This document shows positions 17,101-24,995 of a stretch of DNA of 64,000 bases, piece by piece. The notes below the pieces were generated by a model that did no database searches, was not told where the DNA came from, and saw nothing but the letters and a program-made list of their open reading frames with translations. The stretch lies in assembly GCA_016787065.1 (NCBI GenBank), contig JAEUVD010000052.1, positions 1 to 64,000 of the forward strand, in the 5' to 3' direction. A program made the position numbers and the translations under genes. The DNA is from Chitinophagaceae bacterium. GTDB lineage: Bacteria; Bacteroidota; Bacteroidia; Chitinophagales; Chitinophagaceae. How positions within the stretch are numbered: the stretch's first letter is position 1; each line of letters opens with the position of its first letter.

Positions 17101-18579
17101 TCGAAAATTGTACGACAAAGTGTAAATGATGAAGGTGTAACCGCAAACAATCTATTAAGTACTACGGGTCAAATAACATCTGTGTTAAAACAAGATTGGG
17201 GCCTCAATGATGTATGGAATGAACTTATTGCACCACGCTTTCAACGTTTAAATACTATCACGAATAGTACCAATTTTGGAGAAATAAACAATAAGACTAA
17301 TAAATTTCTGCCTACTGTTCCTATCGAGCTTCAAAAAGGATTTAACAAGAAACGTATTGACCATAGACATCATGCACTTGATGCCTTAGTAATTGCTTGC
17401 GCCACCAGAAATCATATTAACTTTTTGAATAATCAAAGTGCATTAGATAAAGACAAGGCAAAAGGGCAAACTGCAAGGGAAGATTTAAAGCACGTACTAT
17501 GCGATAAAAAGTATAATGCTGATTCGCAAAAAAATTATCGATGGCAATTTAAACAACCTTGGCAAACCTTTGCAAAAGATGCTAGTAGCAAATTAGGTTC
17601 GATGATAGTAAGTTTCAAACAAAATTTACGTGTCATCAATAAAACCGTGAATCGATACCAACATTGGGAAATTGTAGATGGTAGAAATAAAAAGGTTAGG
17701 TTAACTCAAACAAAAGGAGAAAGTTGGGCTATTAGAAAACCCTTGCATAAAGATACTGTTTCTGGGAAGGTTACATTACAAGGCATTAAGGTGTCAAAAG
17801 ATAAAATTCTAACAGCAACGCGCAAAACCCTCGACACCTCGTTTAATCTAAAAATGATTGACAGCATTACCGATTCTGGCATACAAAATATTCTAAAAAA
17901 TTACTTAAGAATAAAAAACAACGATCCGGAACTTGCGTTCACTCCAGAAAGTATTGAGGAAATGAATTGTAACATTGCACAATTCAATAATGGTAAAACA
18001 CACAAGCCAATTTTAAAAGTTAGAATATGGGAGCAAGGAAGTAAATTTCAAGTTGGAATAACAGGTAATAAATTACACAAATTTGTAGAAGGAGCAAAAG
18101 GCACCAATTTGTATTTTGCCATTTATAAAGGCGAAAATGGTAAAAGAAGCTTTGAAACCATCCCGTTTAATGAAGTTGTAGAAAGCCAAAAACAAAGTGC
18201 CGAAAGCAAAGAGAAACCACAATCTGTTCCTTTAAAAAATAAAAATGGTCAAAATTTACTTTTTAGTTTATCTCCAAATGATTTGGTTTATGTACCTACC
18301 AATGAGGAAATAGAAAATCCTACATCCATTGATTTTTCAAAATTAAGTGGTTTTCAAGTGAATAGAATTTATAAGGTAGTTAGTTTCACAGGAATAGAAT
18401 GCTATTTAATTAGAGCTAATATTTCAGCCTTAATTAAGCCCTATGATTCTAAAACAAAAATCGGCGAATTTGGAAGTTTAAATAAACAAGAAACATCGGT
18501 CGAAGGAGTTCAAATAAAATCTTGTTGCTGGAAAATTGTAGTTGACCGTTTAGGTAATATTACAAATTCCATGAAATGA
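14191..18579 (+). CDS. cas9: CRISPR-associated endonuclease Cas9, type II-C
   Basis: A 1462-aa RNA-guided DNA endonuclease, within the usual size range for Bacteroidota II-C Cas9. RuvC-I is ILGLDLGTNSIGWALI (Asp9). The arginine-rich bridge helix is GYRGTRRLRERHLLRRERL (~residues 63–82). RuvC-II is IHIELGREM (Glu743). The HNH domain has YEIEHIIPQSRYFDDS (His865) and EVNKDKDN. RuvC-III is DHRHHALDALVIA (His1060/1061, Asp1064). All catalytic residues are present, so it should be cleavage-competent. The lobes between are recognition regions, and the C-terminal ~350 residues should hold the PAM-interacting domain. cas1 starts within its stop codon region (4-base ATGA overlap). The tracrRNA is transcribed divergently just upstream. 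No csn2 or cas4 is present, which fits subtype II-C. Confidence 0.97.
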   Translation: MQKTILGLDLGTNSIGWALIDQDFENKNGYIHGIGSRIIPMTQDVLGKFDSGVSISQTAERTGYRGTRRLRERHLLRRERLHRVLNIVEFLPKHYKEQIDFEYHFGQFKANCEPKLAYNENKEFLFKNSYLEMVAEFKKAQPQLFYKKQNGKETLIPYDWTIYYLRKKALNEKIEKEELAWLLLNFNHKRGYFQLRGEDEETIPNKKIEYHSLKVIDVKADEAQKGKVEIWYNIILENGWIYRRSSKIELYDWIDKTKDFVVSTELNDDGSEKKDKEGKIKRSFRAPDDNDWTLIKTKTEQNIEKSKMTVGQFIYNALRENPTQKINGKLVRVIERKFYKSELSQILATQMKFHEELQNRTLYTLCIEDLYRYNEAHKNHICNKGFDYLFLNDIIFYQRPLKSKKSLISNCSREHRFYIKDGVPQKEALKCISKSHPLFQEFRLWQWISNLNIFENENDTYPITDRFLKTEADYVELFDFLNDKKTITQEVLLKFLLSYLKLKPKELKIEISKYRWNYVQDKEYPCNETRAIMLTKIEKCQNIPSDFLTRENQEALWHILYSVSNKEEIKSALEKFAAKNGFKEDFIEEFRKFPPFKNEYGSYSTKAIKKLIALMRMGKYWHEDAIDSNTKNRIEKIINGEYDETIKNRVRDKTLSLTDITQFKGLPLWLANYIVYNVHAEESDLEKWKSPSDIDTFLNSFKQHSLRNPIVEQVITETLRVVKDIWKYYGNGKEDFFSEIHIELGREMKNPADKRKKITDQVTTNENTNLRIRALLSEMMNDKNIENVRPYSPSQQEILKIYEDGVLNSGIEIEDDILKISKSAQPSKSDLLKYKLWLEQKYRSPYTGEIIPLSKLFTTAYEIEHIIPQSRYFDDSFSNKVICESEVNKDKDNMLAFEYISTYEGKKIELSNGKYTTLFTIAQYEHFVKNNFVRNIGKGKKLMLQEIPEKMIERQMNDTRYISKVVKNILSKIVRQSVNDEGVTANNLLSTTGQITSVLKQDWGLNDVWNELIAPRFQRLNTITNSTNFGEINNKTNKFLPTVPIELQKGFNKKRIDHRHHALDALVIACATRNHINFLNNQSALDKDKAKGQTAREDLKHVLCDKKYNADSQKNYRWQFKQPWQTFAKDASSKLGSMIVSFKQNLRVINKTVNRYQHWEIVDGRNKKVRLTQTKGESWAIRKPLHKDTVSGKVTLQGIKVSKDKILTATRKTLDTSFNLKMIDSITDSGIQNILKNYLRIKNNDPELAFTPESIEEMNCNIAQFNNGKTHKPILKVRIWEQGSKFQVGITGNKLHKFVEGAKGTNLYFAIYKGENGKRSFETIPFNEVVESQKQSAESKEKPQSVPLKNKNGQNLLFSLSPNDLVYVPTNEEIENPTSIDFSKLSGFQVNRIYKVVSFTGIECYLIRANISALIKPYDSKTKIGEFGSLNKQETSVEGVQIKSCCWKIVVDRLGNITNSMK

Positions 18580-19472
18580 TCAAACGAACTCTTTATTTTG
18601 GAAATCCAACTTATTTAAGCACCAAGCTTGAACAATTGGTAATAAAATTACCAGAACAAGAGGAAGGGAAAAACATTCCCATCGAAGATATTGGAGTGGT
18701 TATTTTAGATCATGCACAAATAAGTATCACACAAACGGTGATTTCCAAGCTTATTGCAAATAATGTTGCTTTAATAACTTGTAATGAAACACATCACCCA
18801 ACTGGCCTATTATTAAATTTGGATGGGAACACCCTTCAAAGTCAAAAATTTCAGGCACAAATTGAAGCGAGCAAACCATTACTCAAGCAATTGTGGCAAC
18901 AAACTATTATTGCAAAAATTAATAATCAAGCATTGCTACTAGAATCTCAAGGTATTGAAACAAAAAATATGAAGCGCTGGATAGAGGAGGTAAATAGTGG
19001 AGATACCACTAACAAAGAAGCTCGCGCGGCTGTATATTATTGGAGCAAGATTTTTAAAACCATTCCGGAATTTACCCGAGCGCGTTTTGGTGAGCCTCCG
19101 AATCATTTGCTCAATTATGGTTATGCTATTTTGCGTGCTATAGCAGCACGAAGTTTAGTGGGCAGTGGCTTGTTGCCAACTTTGGGAATACATCATAAAA
19201 ATCAATACAATGCCTATTGTTTAGCTGACGATATTATGGAACCCTATCGCCCCTATGTAGATCAATTGGTGCTGAATATGGTTCATGCAGGTAAACATGA
19301 ACAATTACTGACCCCGGAAATTAAAAGAGAATTACTACAAATTCCGGTGCTGGATGTAGTAATAGACAATCAGAAAAGTCCGTTAATGCTTGCTCTGCAA
19401 CGGACAACCGCTAGTTTATCAAAATGCTATGAAGGAGAACAACGTAAAATTCTTTACCCTAAACTAGAATAA
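18576..19472 (+). CDS. cas1: CRISPR-associated integrase Cas1
   Basis: A 298-aa Cas1, the integrase subunit that inserts new spacers together with Cas2. Likely metal ligands are Glu148 (NKEARAAVYYW), His206/207 (TLGIHHKNQYNAYCL) and Asp218/219 with Glu222 (LADDIMEPYRP), the standard Cas1 triad and its conserved surroundings. The length is typical of type II Cas1. The ATG overlaps the last bases of cas9, so translation is probably coupled, and cas2 follows 10 bases after the stop. No truncation is visible, so spacer acquisition should be possible. Confidence 0.96.
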   Translation: MIKRTLYFGNPTYLSTKLEQLVIKLPEQEEGKNIPIEDIGVVILDHAQISITQTVISKLIANNVALITCNETHHPTGLLLNLDGNTLQSQKFQAQIEASKPLLKQLWQQTIIAKINNQALLLESQGIETKNMKRWIEEVNSGDTTNKEARAAVYYWSKIFKTIPEFTRARFGEPPNHLLNYGYAILRAIAARSLVGSGLLPTLGIHHKNQYNAYCLADDIMEPYRPYVDQLVLNMVHAGKHEQLLTPEIKRELLQIPVLDVVIDNQKSPLMLALQRTTASLSKCYEGEQRKILYPKLE

Positions 19473-19482
19473 CTATGTTTCT

Positions 19483-19818
19483 ATGCAGGATCGCTTTAAT
19501 CAATATCGAATTATGTGGATTCTAGTTTTCTTCGATTTGCCTACCGAAACAAAGCAGGAACGTAAGATATATGCAAAATTTCGCAAGGATATTCTAAAGG
19601 ATGGTTTTACAATGTTTCAGTTTAGTATATATCTACGCCACTGCCCTAGCAGAGAGAATGCAGAGGTCCATATAAAGCGAGTGAAAAGTATTTTGCCTGA
19701 GAAAGGTCATATTGGTATTATGTGTATTACCGACAAGCAATTTGGAGATATGGAAATTTACTTTGGACGTAAAATTACAGAGCCAACAAAGCAAAGCCAG
19801 CAACTGGAGATGTTTTAG
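19483..19818 (+). CDS. cas2: CRISPR-associated protein Cas2
   Basis: A 111-aa Cas2 with a ferredoxin-like core. WILVFFDLPTETKQERK carries the conserved N-terminal Asp, FQFSIYLRHCPSRENAEVH forms the next strand and helix, and HIGIMCITDKQFGDMEIYFG completes the fold. It bridges two Cas1 dimers in the spacer-integration complex. It is the last gene of the cas9-cas1-cas2 unit and ends 107 bases before the first repeat. The start at 19483 (MQDRFNQYRIMW) may instead be the internal Met at residue 11. Confidence 0.95.
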   Translation: MQDRFNQYRIMWILVFFDLPTETKQERKIYAKFRKDILKDGFTMFQFSIYLRHCPSRENAEVHIKRVKSILPEKGHIGIMCITDKQFGDMEIYFGRKITEPTKQSQQLEMF

Positions 19819-19855
19819 AATTACAAAATTGAGGTTGGAAACCAACTAAAATAAA

Positions 19856-19889
19856 AAAAGGAATCAGATTTTTATTTCTAATTCCTTTT
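19856..19889. terminator. Bidirectional terminator between cas2 and the array
   Basis: A 9-bp perfect stem, AAAAGGAAT (19856–19864) and ATTCCTTTT (19881–19889). On the minus strand the stem is followed by a long T-rich run (TTTTTTTATTTT), so it is a better terminator for RNA coming out of the array than for cas2 mRNA, where only four T follow. Confidence 0.7.
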
Positions 19890-19925
19890 ACAAATCGTTG
19901 ATACTCTTTTATTTAGGCATACTCA

Positions 19926-22544
19926 GTTGTGTAAGACCTAAATCAAAGATACATTTTGAAACCTTTTCACAACAACACGTTTGAACGCATGTTGACTAAT
20001 TGGGTTGTGTAAGACCTAAATCAAAGATACATTTTGAAACCTTTTCACAACCAATTTCAGCTTGTAGAACTTGGCTTATACGTTGTGTAAGACCTAAATC
20101 AAAGATACATTTTGAAACCTTTTCACAACACTTGTACATAATTGCCATCTGATTGTTTTGTTGTGTAAGACCTAAATCAAAGATACATTTTGAAACCTTT
20201 TCACAACACTTATATTTGCATTGTAAAAATAAAAGAAGTTGTGTAAGACCTAAATCAAAGATACATTTTGAAACCTTTTCACAACGAATGCCCTTAGCGC
20301 CTACACCGTCGTGAAGTTGTGTAAGACCTAAATCAAAGATACATTTTGAAACCTTTTCACAACTATGTTCTCGGTATCCATAATCCCAGTTTTGTTGTGT
20401 AAGACCTAAATCAAAGATACATTTTGAAACCTTTTCACAACGTTCTACCTTTTCTGAAAGAAATACCAACGTTGTGTAAGACCTAAATCAAAGATACATT
20501 TTGAAACCTTTTCACAACAGTTTTGCCTTTTTTGTAGAGCGCGATGATGTTGTGTAAGACCTAAATCAAAGATACATTTTGAAACCTTTTCACAACGATG
20601 TTTTGTTTGCGCCTGCTCTACTACAAGTTGTGTAAGACCTAAATCAAAGATACATTTTGAAACCTTTTCACAACAGGAGTAAACCACGTTAGCGGACCAT
20701 GGACGTTGTGTAAGACCTAAATCAAAGATACATTTTGAAACCTTTTCACAACAACACCTTGAATATTCGATTTCAAGAATGAGTTGTGTAAGACCTAAAT
20801 CAAAGATACATTTTGAAACCTTTTCACAACAAGATATTGTAAACGGTAAATTTCTGGACGGTTGTGTAAGACCTAAATCAAAGATACATTTTGAAACCTT
20901 TTCACAACGAAGCATGTGAAGCTGTAAATTCAGTAGATGTTGTGTAAGACCTAAATCAAAGATACATTTTGAAACCTTTTCACAACATACGCTGCAACCT
21001 TGCCTTCAACAACACGGTTGTGTAAGACCTAAATCAAAGATACATTTTGAAACCTTTTCACAACCAGTACCGCTTTTGATACCAGCTATTCTTGGTTGTG
21101 TAAGACCTAAATCAAAGATACATTTTGAAACCTTTTCACAACTCCTAGATGGATCACACCTACCAGTAGTATGTTGTGTAAGACCTAAATCAAAGATACA
21201 TTTTGAAACCTTTTCACAACAAAACTCGACATGACTTTGAAGGATGCTGAGTTGTGTAAGACCTAAATCAAAGATACATTTTGAAACCTTTTCACAACTC
21301 TTATCAACCAATTCCATTCCATTACTACGTTGTGTAAGACCTAAATCAAAGATACATTTTGAAACCTTTTCACAACTCCTTTCCCGGCCTTACCAATACC
21401 GGATACGTTGTGTAAGACCTAAATCAAAGATACATTTTGAAACCTTTTCACAACTGTAACGTATTAAACGGTAATTGACCGCATGTTGTGTAAGACCTAA
21501 ATCAAAGATACATTTTGAAACCTTTTCACAACCGTTGTTTATGCTGTTTATAAGAATGGCACGTTGTGTAAGACCTAAATCAAAGATACATTTTGAAACC
21601 TTTTCACAACAGAGCCTTAGAGCTTATCTAGAAATCACCGGTTGTGTAAGACCTAAATCAAAGATACATTTTGAAACCTTTTCACAACGTCGGTCTGTTT
21701 CGTTAAATTTTGGGTTCGTTGTGTAAGACCTAAATCAAAGATACATTTTGAAACCTTTTCACAACACCCTGTAATGCAAAAAGGCATAGGGTGTGGTTGT
21801 GTAAGACCTAAATCAAAGATACATTTTGAAACCTTTTCACAACAACACCTTGAATATTCGATTTCAAGAATGAGTTGTGTAAGACCTAAATCAAAGATAC
21901 ATTTTGAAACCTTTTCACAACAATGTGGCTACTATTAATTCTTTACAAATTGTTGTGTAAGACCTAAATCAAAGATACATTTTGAAACCTTTTCACAACC
22001 AATTACAATACTTCCGCTGCGACATGGAAGTTGTGTAAGACCTAAATCAAAGATACATTTTGAAACCTTTTCACAACTGTAATATACGAAACACATACCC
22101 TTATTAAGTTGTGTAAGACCTAAATCAAAGATACATTTTGAAACCTTTTCACAACATAAAACAGCAGCTTTAATGTCGGCTAGTGTTGTGTAAGACCTAA
22201 ATCAAAGATACATTTTGTAACCTTTTCACAACAGATGCTAATGTTGAAACACGCCCGGCGATGTTGTGTAAGACCTAAATCAAAGATACATTTTGAAACC
22301 TTTTCACAACTTGCTCAATGTGCGCACGAATCAGCGGGTTGTTGTGTAAGACCTAAATCAAAGATACATTTTGAAACCTTTTCACAACGGATTACAGTTT
22401 CATTTCCTTCATCTCCAGGTTGTGTAAGACCTAAATCAAAGATACATTTTGAAACCTTTTCACAACGTACTCGAAACCAAGTACCGCCACGTATTTGTTG
22501 TGTAAGACCTAAATCAAAGATACATTTTGAAACCTTTTTACAAC
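19926..22544 (-). CRISPR. CRISPR array, 34 repeats of 48 nt, 33 spacers (II-C)
   Basis: Plus-strand repeats begin GTTGTGTAAGACC and end CCTTTTCACAAC. Spacers are 30 nt except three of 29 nt (20442–20470, 21689–21717, 22156–22184). Repeats start at 19926 and then nearly every 78 bp to 22497. Only two repeats differ in what I read: A→T at 22218 and C→T at 22539 in the last repeat. Spacers 20753–20782 and 21844–21873 are identical. The tracrRNA anti-repeat and the in-repeat promoter both indicate transcription on the minus strand, towards cas2. The degenerate end is at 22544, so the integration end is probably beside cas2. Open frames with repeated CEKVSKCIFDLGLTQ are just translated repeats. 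Confidence 0.98.
19926..22544 (-). promoter_or_regulatory. Promoter inside every CRISPR repeat
   Basis: In minus-strand sense each repeat reads GTTG, then 18 bases, then TATCTTTG (repeat positions 23–30), an exact match to the Bacteroidetes −7 box TAnnTTTG with TTG at −33. Initiation would fall about 10–14 nt before the spacer. Every one of the 33 spacers has such a repeat immediately upstream in this direction. The two variant repeats keep the −7 box. In-repeat promoters are established for II-C arrays of Neisseria and Campylobacter; here the motif differs but the arrangement is the same. Confidence 0.65.
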
Positions 22545-22560
22545 AAGCTTAAGAAGGAAC

Positions 22561-22607
22561 AACCCCACTGGCGCGAGAATTAGCGCAGCGGTTCTGGTGC
22601 CTAAGCG
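22561..22607 (+). repeat. REP copy / left inverted repeat of RAYT remnant
   Basis: Inverted copy of 23294–23342: about 48 bp with three differences (one indel, two substitutions), core CTGGCGCGAGAATTAGCGCA. Each copy is itself a hairpin (GGCGCGAGAA…TTCTCGTGCC in the intact right copy). It starts 17 bases after the last CRISPR repeat. Confidence 0.85.
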
Positions 22608-22652
22608 TTTTACTATATCCATCGGTTCTATTTTTCATGTAAATAATCTAGT

Positions 22653-23210
22653 TCAAGGTGTTCTATTTATTCTTCCTAATGGCACCTTCCCTTCCTGGTC
22701 ATAAAAATAATCATAGGCACTGGAATAAACAAATTCTTCCGCTTTCAGTACTCTACCCGAAACAACAGGGTTGTTATGAATATAATCTAATCGCTGCCAA
22801 AGTATTTCTGGCGTGTCTAAAACAATAGGATGCGAATGTTGTATCCAAAATTGAAATTTATTATGACCATTTTTCGAACCTGCTCGTTGCATCATCCATA
22901 ACAACCAGTCACGTCGACTTTCACTCTTATTATTTTTTATCGCTTGAATAATTTTTAAGGCCGTGATTTTTTTCAAGTCACGCACAATATCTGGAAGCTT
23001 CTCCTTATTCGAGCCAATAATTAAATGTACATGACTCGTTGTTATTCACCAACCACATACTTCTAAACCCTTATTTGCTATACAGTATTATAAGCTGTCA
23101 AGAAAGATTTCTTTGTATTCTTTTCGTATAAACACATCTAACCAATACACCATGGTAAACGTTACAAAATAAAGTTCATCGTTATCTCGAAATTTATATT
23201 TAATACTCAT
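22653..23210 (-). pseudogene. REP-associated tyrosine transposase (RAYT), inactivated
   Basis: Read from the ATG at 23208–23210: MSIKYKFRDNDELYFVTFTM, then VYWLDVFIRKEYKEIFLDSL, a TAA stop, YCIANKGLEVCGW, a TGA stop, then ITTSHVHLIIGSNKEKLP and onward in the same frame to 22653. SHVHLI is the HUH metal-binding motif and LDYIHNNPVVSGRV contains the catalytic-tyrosine region of IS200/RAYT-type transposases. Two in-frame stops and no frameshift mean it is dead by point mutation. The 110-codon downstream part alone lacks the HUH motif. The element is bracketed by inverted REP copies (22561–22607, 23294–23342), the usual setting for RAYT genes. Confidence 0.85.
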
Positions 23211-23293
23211 AAAATATGTTTTACCAAATGTAGATTCACTTAGCAACATTTATTATTTGTCTTTAGAATATTATATTACCTAAATACTTTTTT

Positions 23294-23342
23294 ACGCTGA
23301 GGCACGAGAACCGCTGCGCTAATTCTCGCGCCAGTAGGGGTT
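23294..23342 (-). repeat. REP copy / right inverted repeat of RAYT remnant
   Basis: Inverted partner of 22561–22607. Its own hairpin is intact: GGCACGAGAA at 23301–23310 pairs with TTCTCGCGCC at 23323–23332, with one G·T-type mismatch. Confidence 0.85.
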
Positions 23343-23447
23343 ACTCAAATACTCAGGAAAATAATCATTGAATTAACACTCTAGGTTAGACGCGAAGCAT
23401 CGCGTCCAAAATATTGATATTGTTGAGGTAACTTACTCTTGAACGAA

Positions 23448-23503
23448 ATTGTTCATTATTCACTGTTCATTGTTCACTGTTCATTGTTCATTGTTCATTG
23501 TTC
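23448..23503. repeat. TTCATTGTTCA microsatellite
   Basis: Tandem 7-base units TTGTTCA with variants ATTATTCA and CTGTTCA. It runs into the 3' end of the methyltransferase gene and supplies its last codons (MNNEQ) and its stop. The same motif occurs at 938–971, 2668–2702 and 51456–51522. Confidence 0.8.
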
Positions 23504-24149
23504 CTTTCCTAGCTGTTAGGATAGTATGAAGTTCAAGCTCATGTGCTGATTTTTTATACTCTACCGTACTCGTACGCAAATCGTAAAACTTGTGCTTTAC
23601 AAGTTGCATCTTCAAACTGTTAAGGTCATGGAAATAAAAATAACTTCTATGACCGGTGCTACTTATCTGAAAGTGAGATTGCATCGGATCTCCTTCCACA
23701 AAACTTAGATAGAGTAATCCTTCATCGTGAAGTAAACACGAAGCATCGGCGATCAATTTTTGACAATCTGTTTGCGACAAATAGGGCAAACAAAAACCGC
23801 CAACCAAGGCATCAAAGGTTTGCTTTATTTCATCTAACCGTCTACAATCCATAACCGTAAAATGGGCGGTTGGATTATTTTTCTGTGCTAATGCTATCAT
23901 ATTCGGCGCGATATCAATACCGTGAATGTTTAAGTCTGGTCTTTTACTTAAAAGATAGCGAGTAATATTTCCAGGTCCGCATCCCACCTCTAAAACGCTT
24001 GCATTTCTCTTAGTAATAGATTCAGTTATGAAATCGTAGCTAGCATGGTACAAGTCTAAATCCATAAACTTGTTCTGATATAACAGCGCGATGTTGTTCC
24101 AAGTTTCAAAGGTTTCTTGATATCTATCCATGAATCTGTTCCGTTTCAA
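23481..24149 (-). CDS. Class I SAM-dependent methyltransferase
   Basis: A 222-aa protein with the SAM-binding motif I VLEVGCGPGNITRYLL (about residues 56–71), HGIDIAPNM (motif II acidic residue) and TVMDCRRLD (motif III), as in the Methyltransf_25/UbiE-like group. The substrate cannot be inferred. The start could be MKRNRFMDRYQ (24149) or the internal Met 7. It lies one base downstream of trmD in the same direction, so the two are co-transcribed. The C-terminal MNNEQ and stop codon are made by the TTGTTCA microsatellite, so the original end has probably shifted. Confidence 0.85.
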   Translation of the reverse strand: MKRNRFMDRYQETFETWNNIALLYQNKFMDLDLYHASYDFITESITKRNASVLEVGCGPGNITRYLLSKRPDLNIHGIDIAPNMIALAQKNNPTAHFTVMDCRRLDEIKQTFDALVGGFCLPYLSQTDCQKLIADASCLLHDEGLLYLSFVEGDPMQSHFQISSTGHRSYFYFHDLNSLKMQLVKHKFYDLRTSTVEYKKSAHELELHTILTARKGTMNNEQ

Positions 24150-24150
24150 A

Positions 24151-24825
24151 CTAAGCTAACAAATCCGGCCGTCGTTCTTCTGTGCGTTTGAGTGCTTGAT
24201 CTTGTCGCCATTCATCGATCAGTTTGAAATTACCGCTTAGTAAAACATCGGGCACTTTGAGTCCTTCATATTCCGCAGGGCGAGAATAAACCGGCGGGGC
24301 CAACAAATTATCTTGATGTGAATCGGTGAGCGCGGAAGTTTCATCGTTTAATACTCCCGGAATTAATCGGGCTACACTATCCACTACAATAGCAGCAGCT
24401 AATTCGCCACCACTCAATACATAATCGCCAATGGATATTTCCCTGGTAACGTAGAGATCACGAATACGTTGATCGATGCCCTTGTAATGACCACAAATCA
24501 GCATGAGATTTTCTTTCAACGATAGTGTATTCGCAGTGCGTTGATGAAAGGTTTGTCCATCGGGTGTGAGGTAAATGATATCATCGTAAACACGTTCTGA
24601 TTTTAGTTTTTTGATAGCATCACCTAAGGGTTCGCACATTAACACCATACCGGCACCACCGCCATACTGCGTATCATCCACTTGTCCGTATTTATTAATT
24701 GCGAAATCTCGCAAATGATGAATATGAATTTGAAGCAGGTTACGTTCCTTAGCTCGTTTAAGAATGGAATGGTTAAACGGGCTTTCCAATAGTTCCGGAA
24801 CCACGGTAATTATATCGATACGCAC
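24151..24825 (-). CDS. trmD: tRNA (guanine-37-N1)-methyltransferase TrmD
   Basis: A 224-aa protein when read from the GTG at 24823–24825 (MRIDIITVVPELLESPF); the ATG at 24840 adds five residues (MYFCP) not seen in the family. Conserved TrmD landmarks are DDTQYGGGAGMVLMCEP, the trefoil-knot SAM site LICGHYKGIDQRI and ISIGDYVLSGGELAA, and the C-terminal VPDVLLSGNF…WR. It methylates G37 next to the anticodon and prevents frameshifting. The −7-like box TACTTTTG (24830–24837) lies only four bases before the GTG, so the mRNA may be leaderless or start at the GTG. It is followed by the methyltransferase gene. Confidence 0.95.
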   Translation of the reverse strand: MRIDIITVVPELLESPFNHSILKRAKERNLLQIHIHHLRDFAINKYGQVDDTQYGGGAGMVLMCEPLGDAIKKLKSERVYDDIIYLTPDGQTFHQRTANTLSLKENLMLICGHYKGIDQRIRDLYVTREISIGDYVLSGGELAAAIVVDSVARLIPGVLNDETSALTDSHQDNLLAPPVYSRPAEYEGLKVPDVLLSGNFKLIDEWRQDQALKRTEERRPDLLA

Positions 24826-24896
24826 CGGACAAAAGTACAATGAAGCCGTGATTTTTTTGCTGTCTGTTTATCGGATCGCTCATGAAGGTACTGCAA

Positions 24897-24990
24897 GCGT
24901 GAGGGATGGTAGCGGAAAGCCCGCAGCGACGAGGCACGAGGAGCGAGGACTTGGAGCGGACAGCCCGTTCGGCGATGAGCCGACACGCCC
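24897..24990. repeat. GC-rich structured intergenic element
   Basis: A ~94-bp GC-rich block between trmD and the exonuclease gene, bounded by GCGTG and CACGCCC. Internal GC-rich pieces (GAGGGATGG, AGCGGAAAGCCCGC, GGAGCGGACAGCCCG) repeat a GGAGCGGA-AGCCCG unit. The composition contrasts with the ~35–40% GC surroundings. Similar elements occur between genes of many Bacteroidota as far as I recall, but I cannot verify that here. It may be a fold-forming RNA or a dispersed repeat. Confidence 0.5.
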
Positions 24991-24995
24991 AAAAA

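Noticed and set aside
19996..22552. Long open frames full of CEKVSKCIFDLGLTQ or CVRPKSKIHFETFSQ repeats
   Set aside because: They are translations of the CRISPR repeats in either direction; the repeat-plus-spacer period of 78 bp keeps a frame open.
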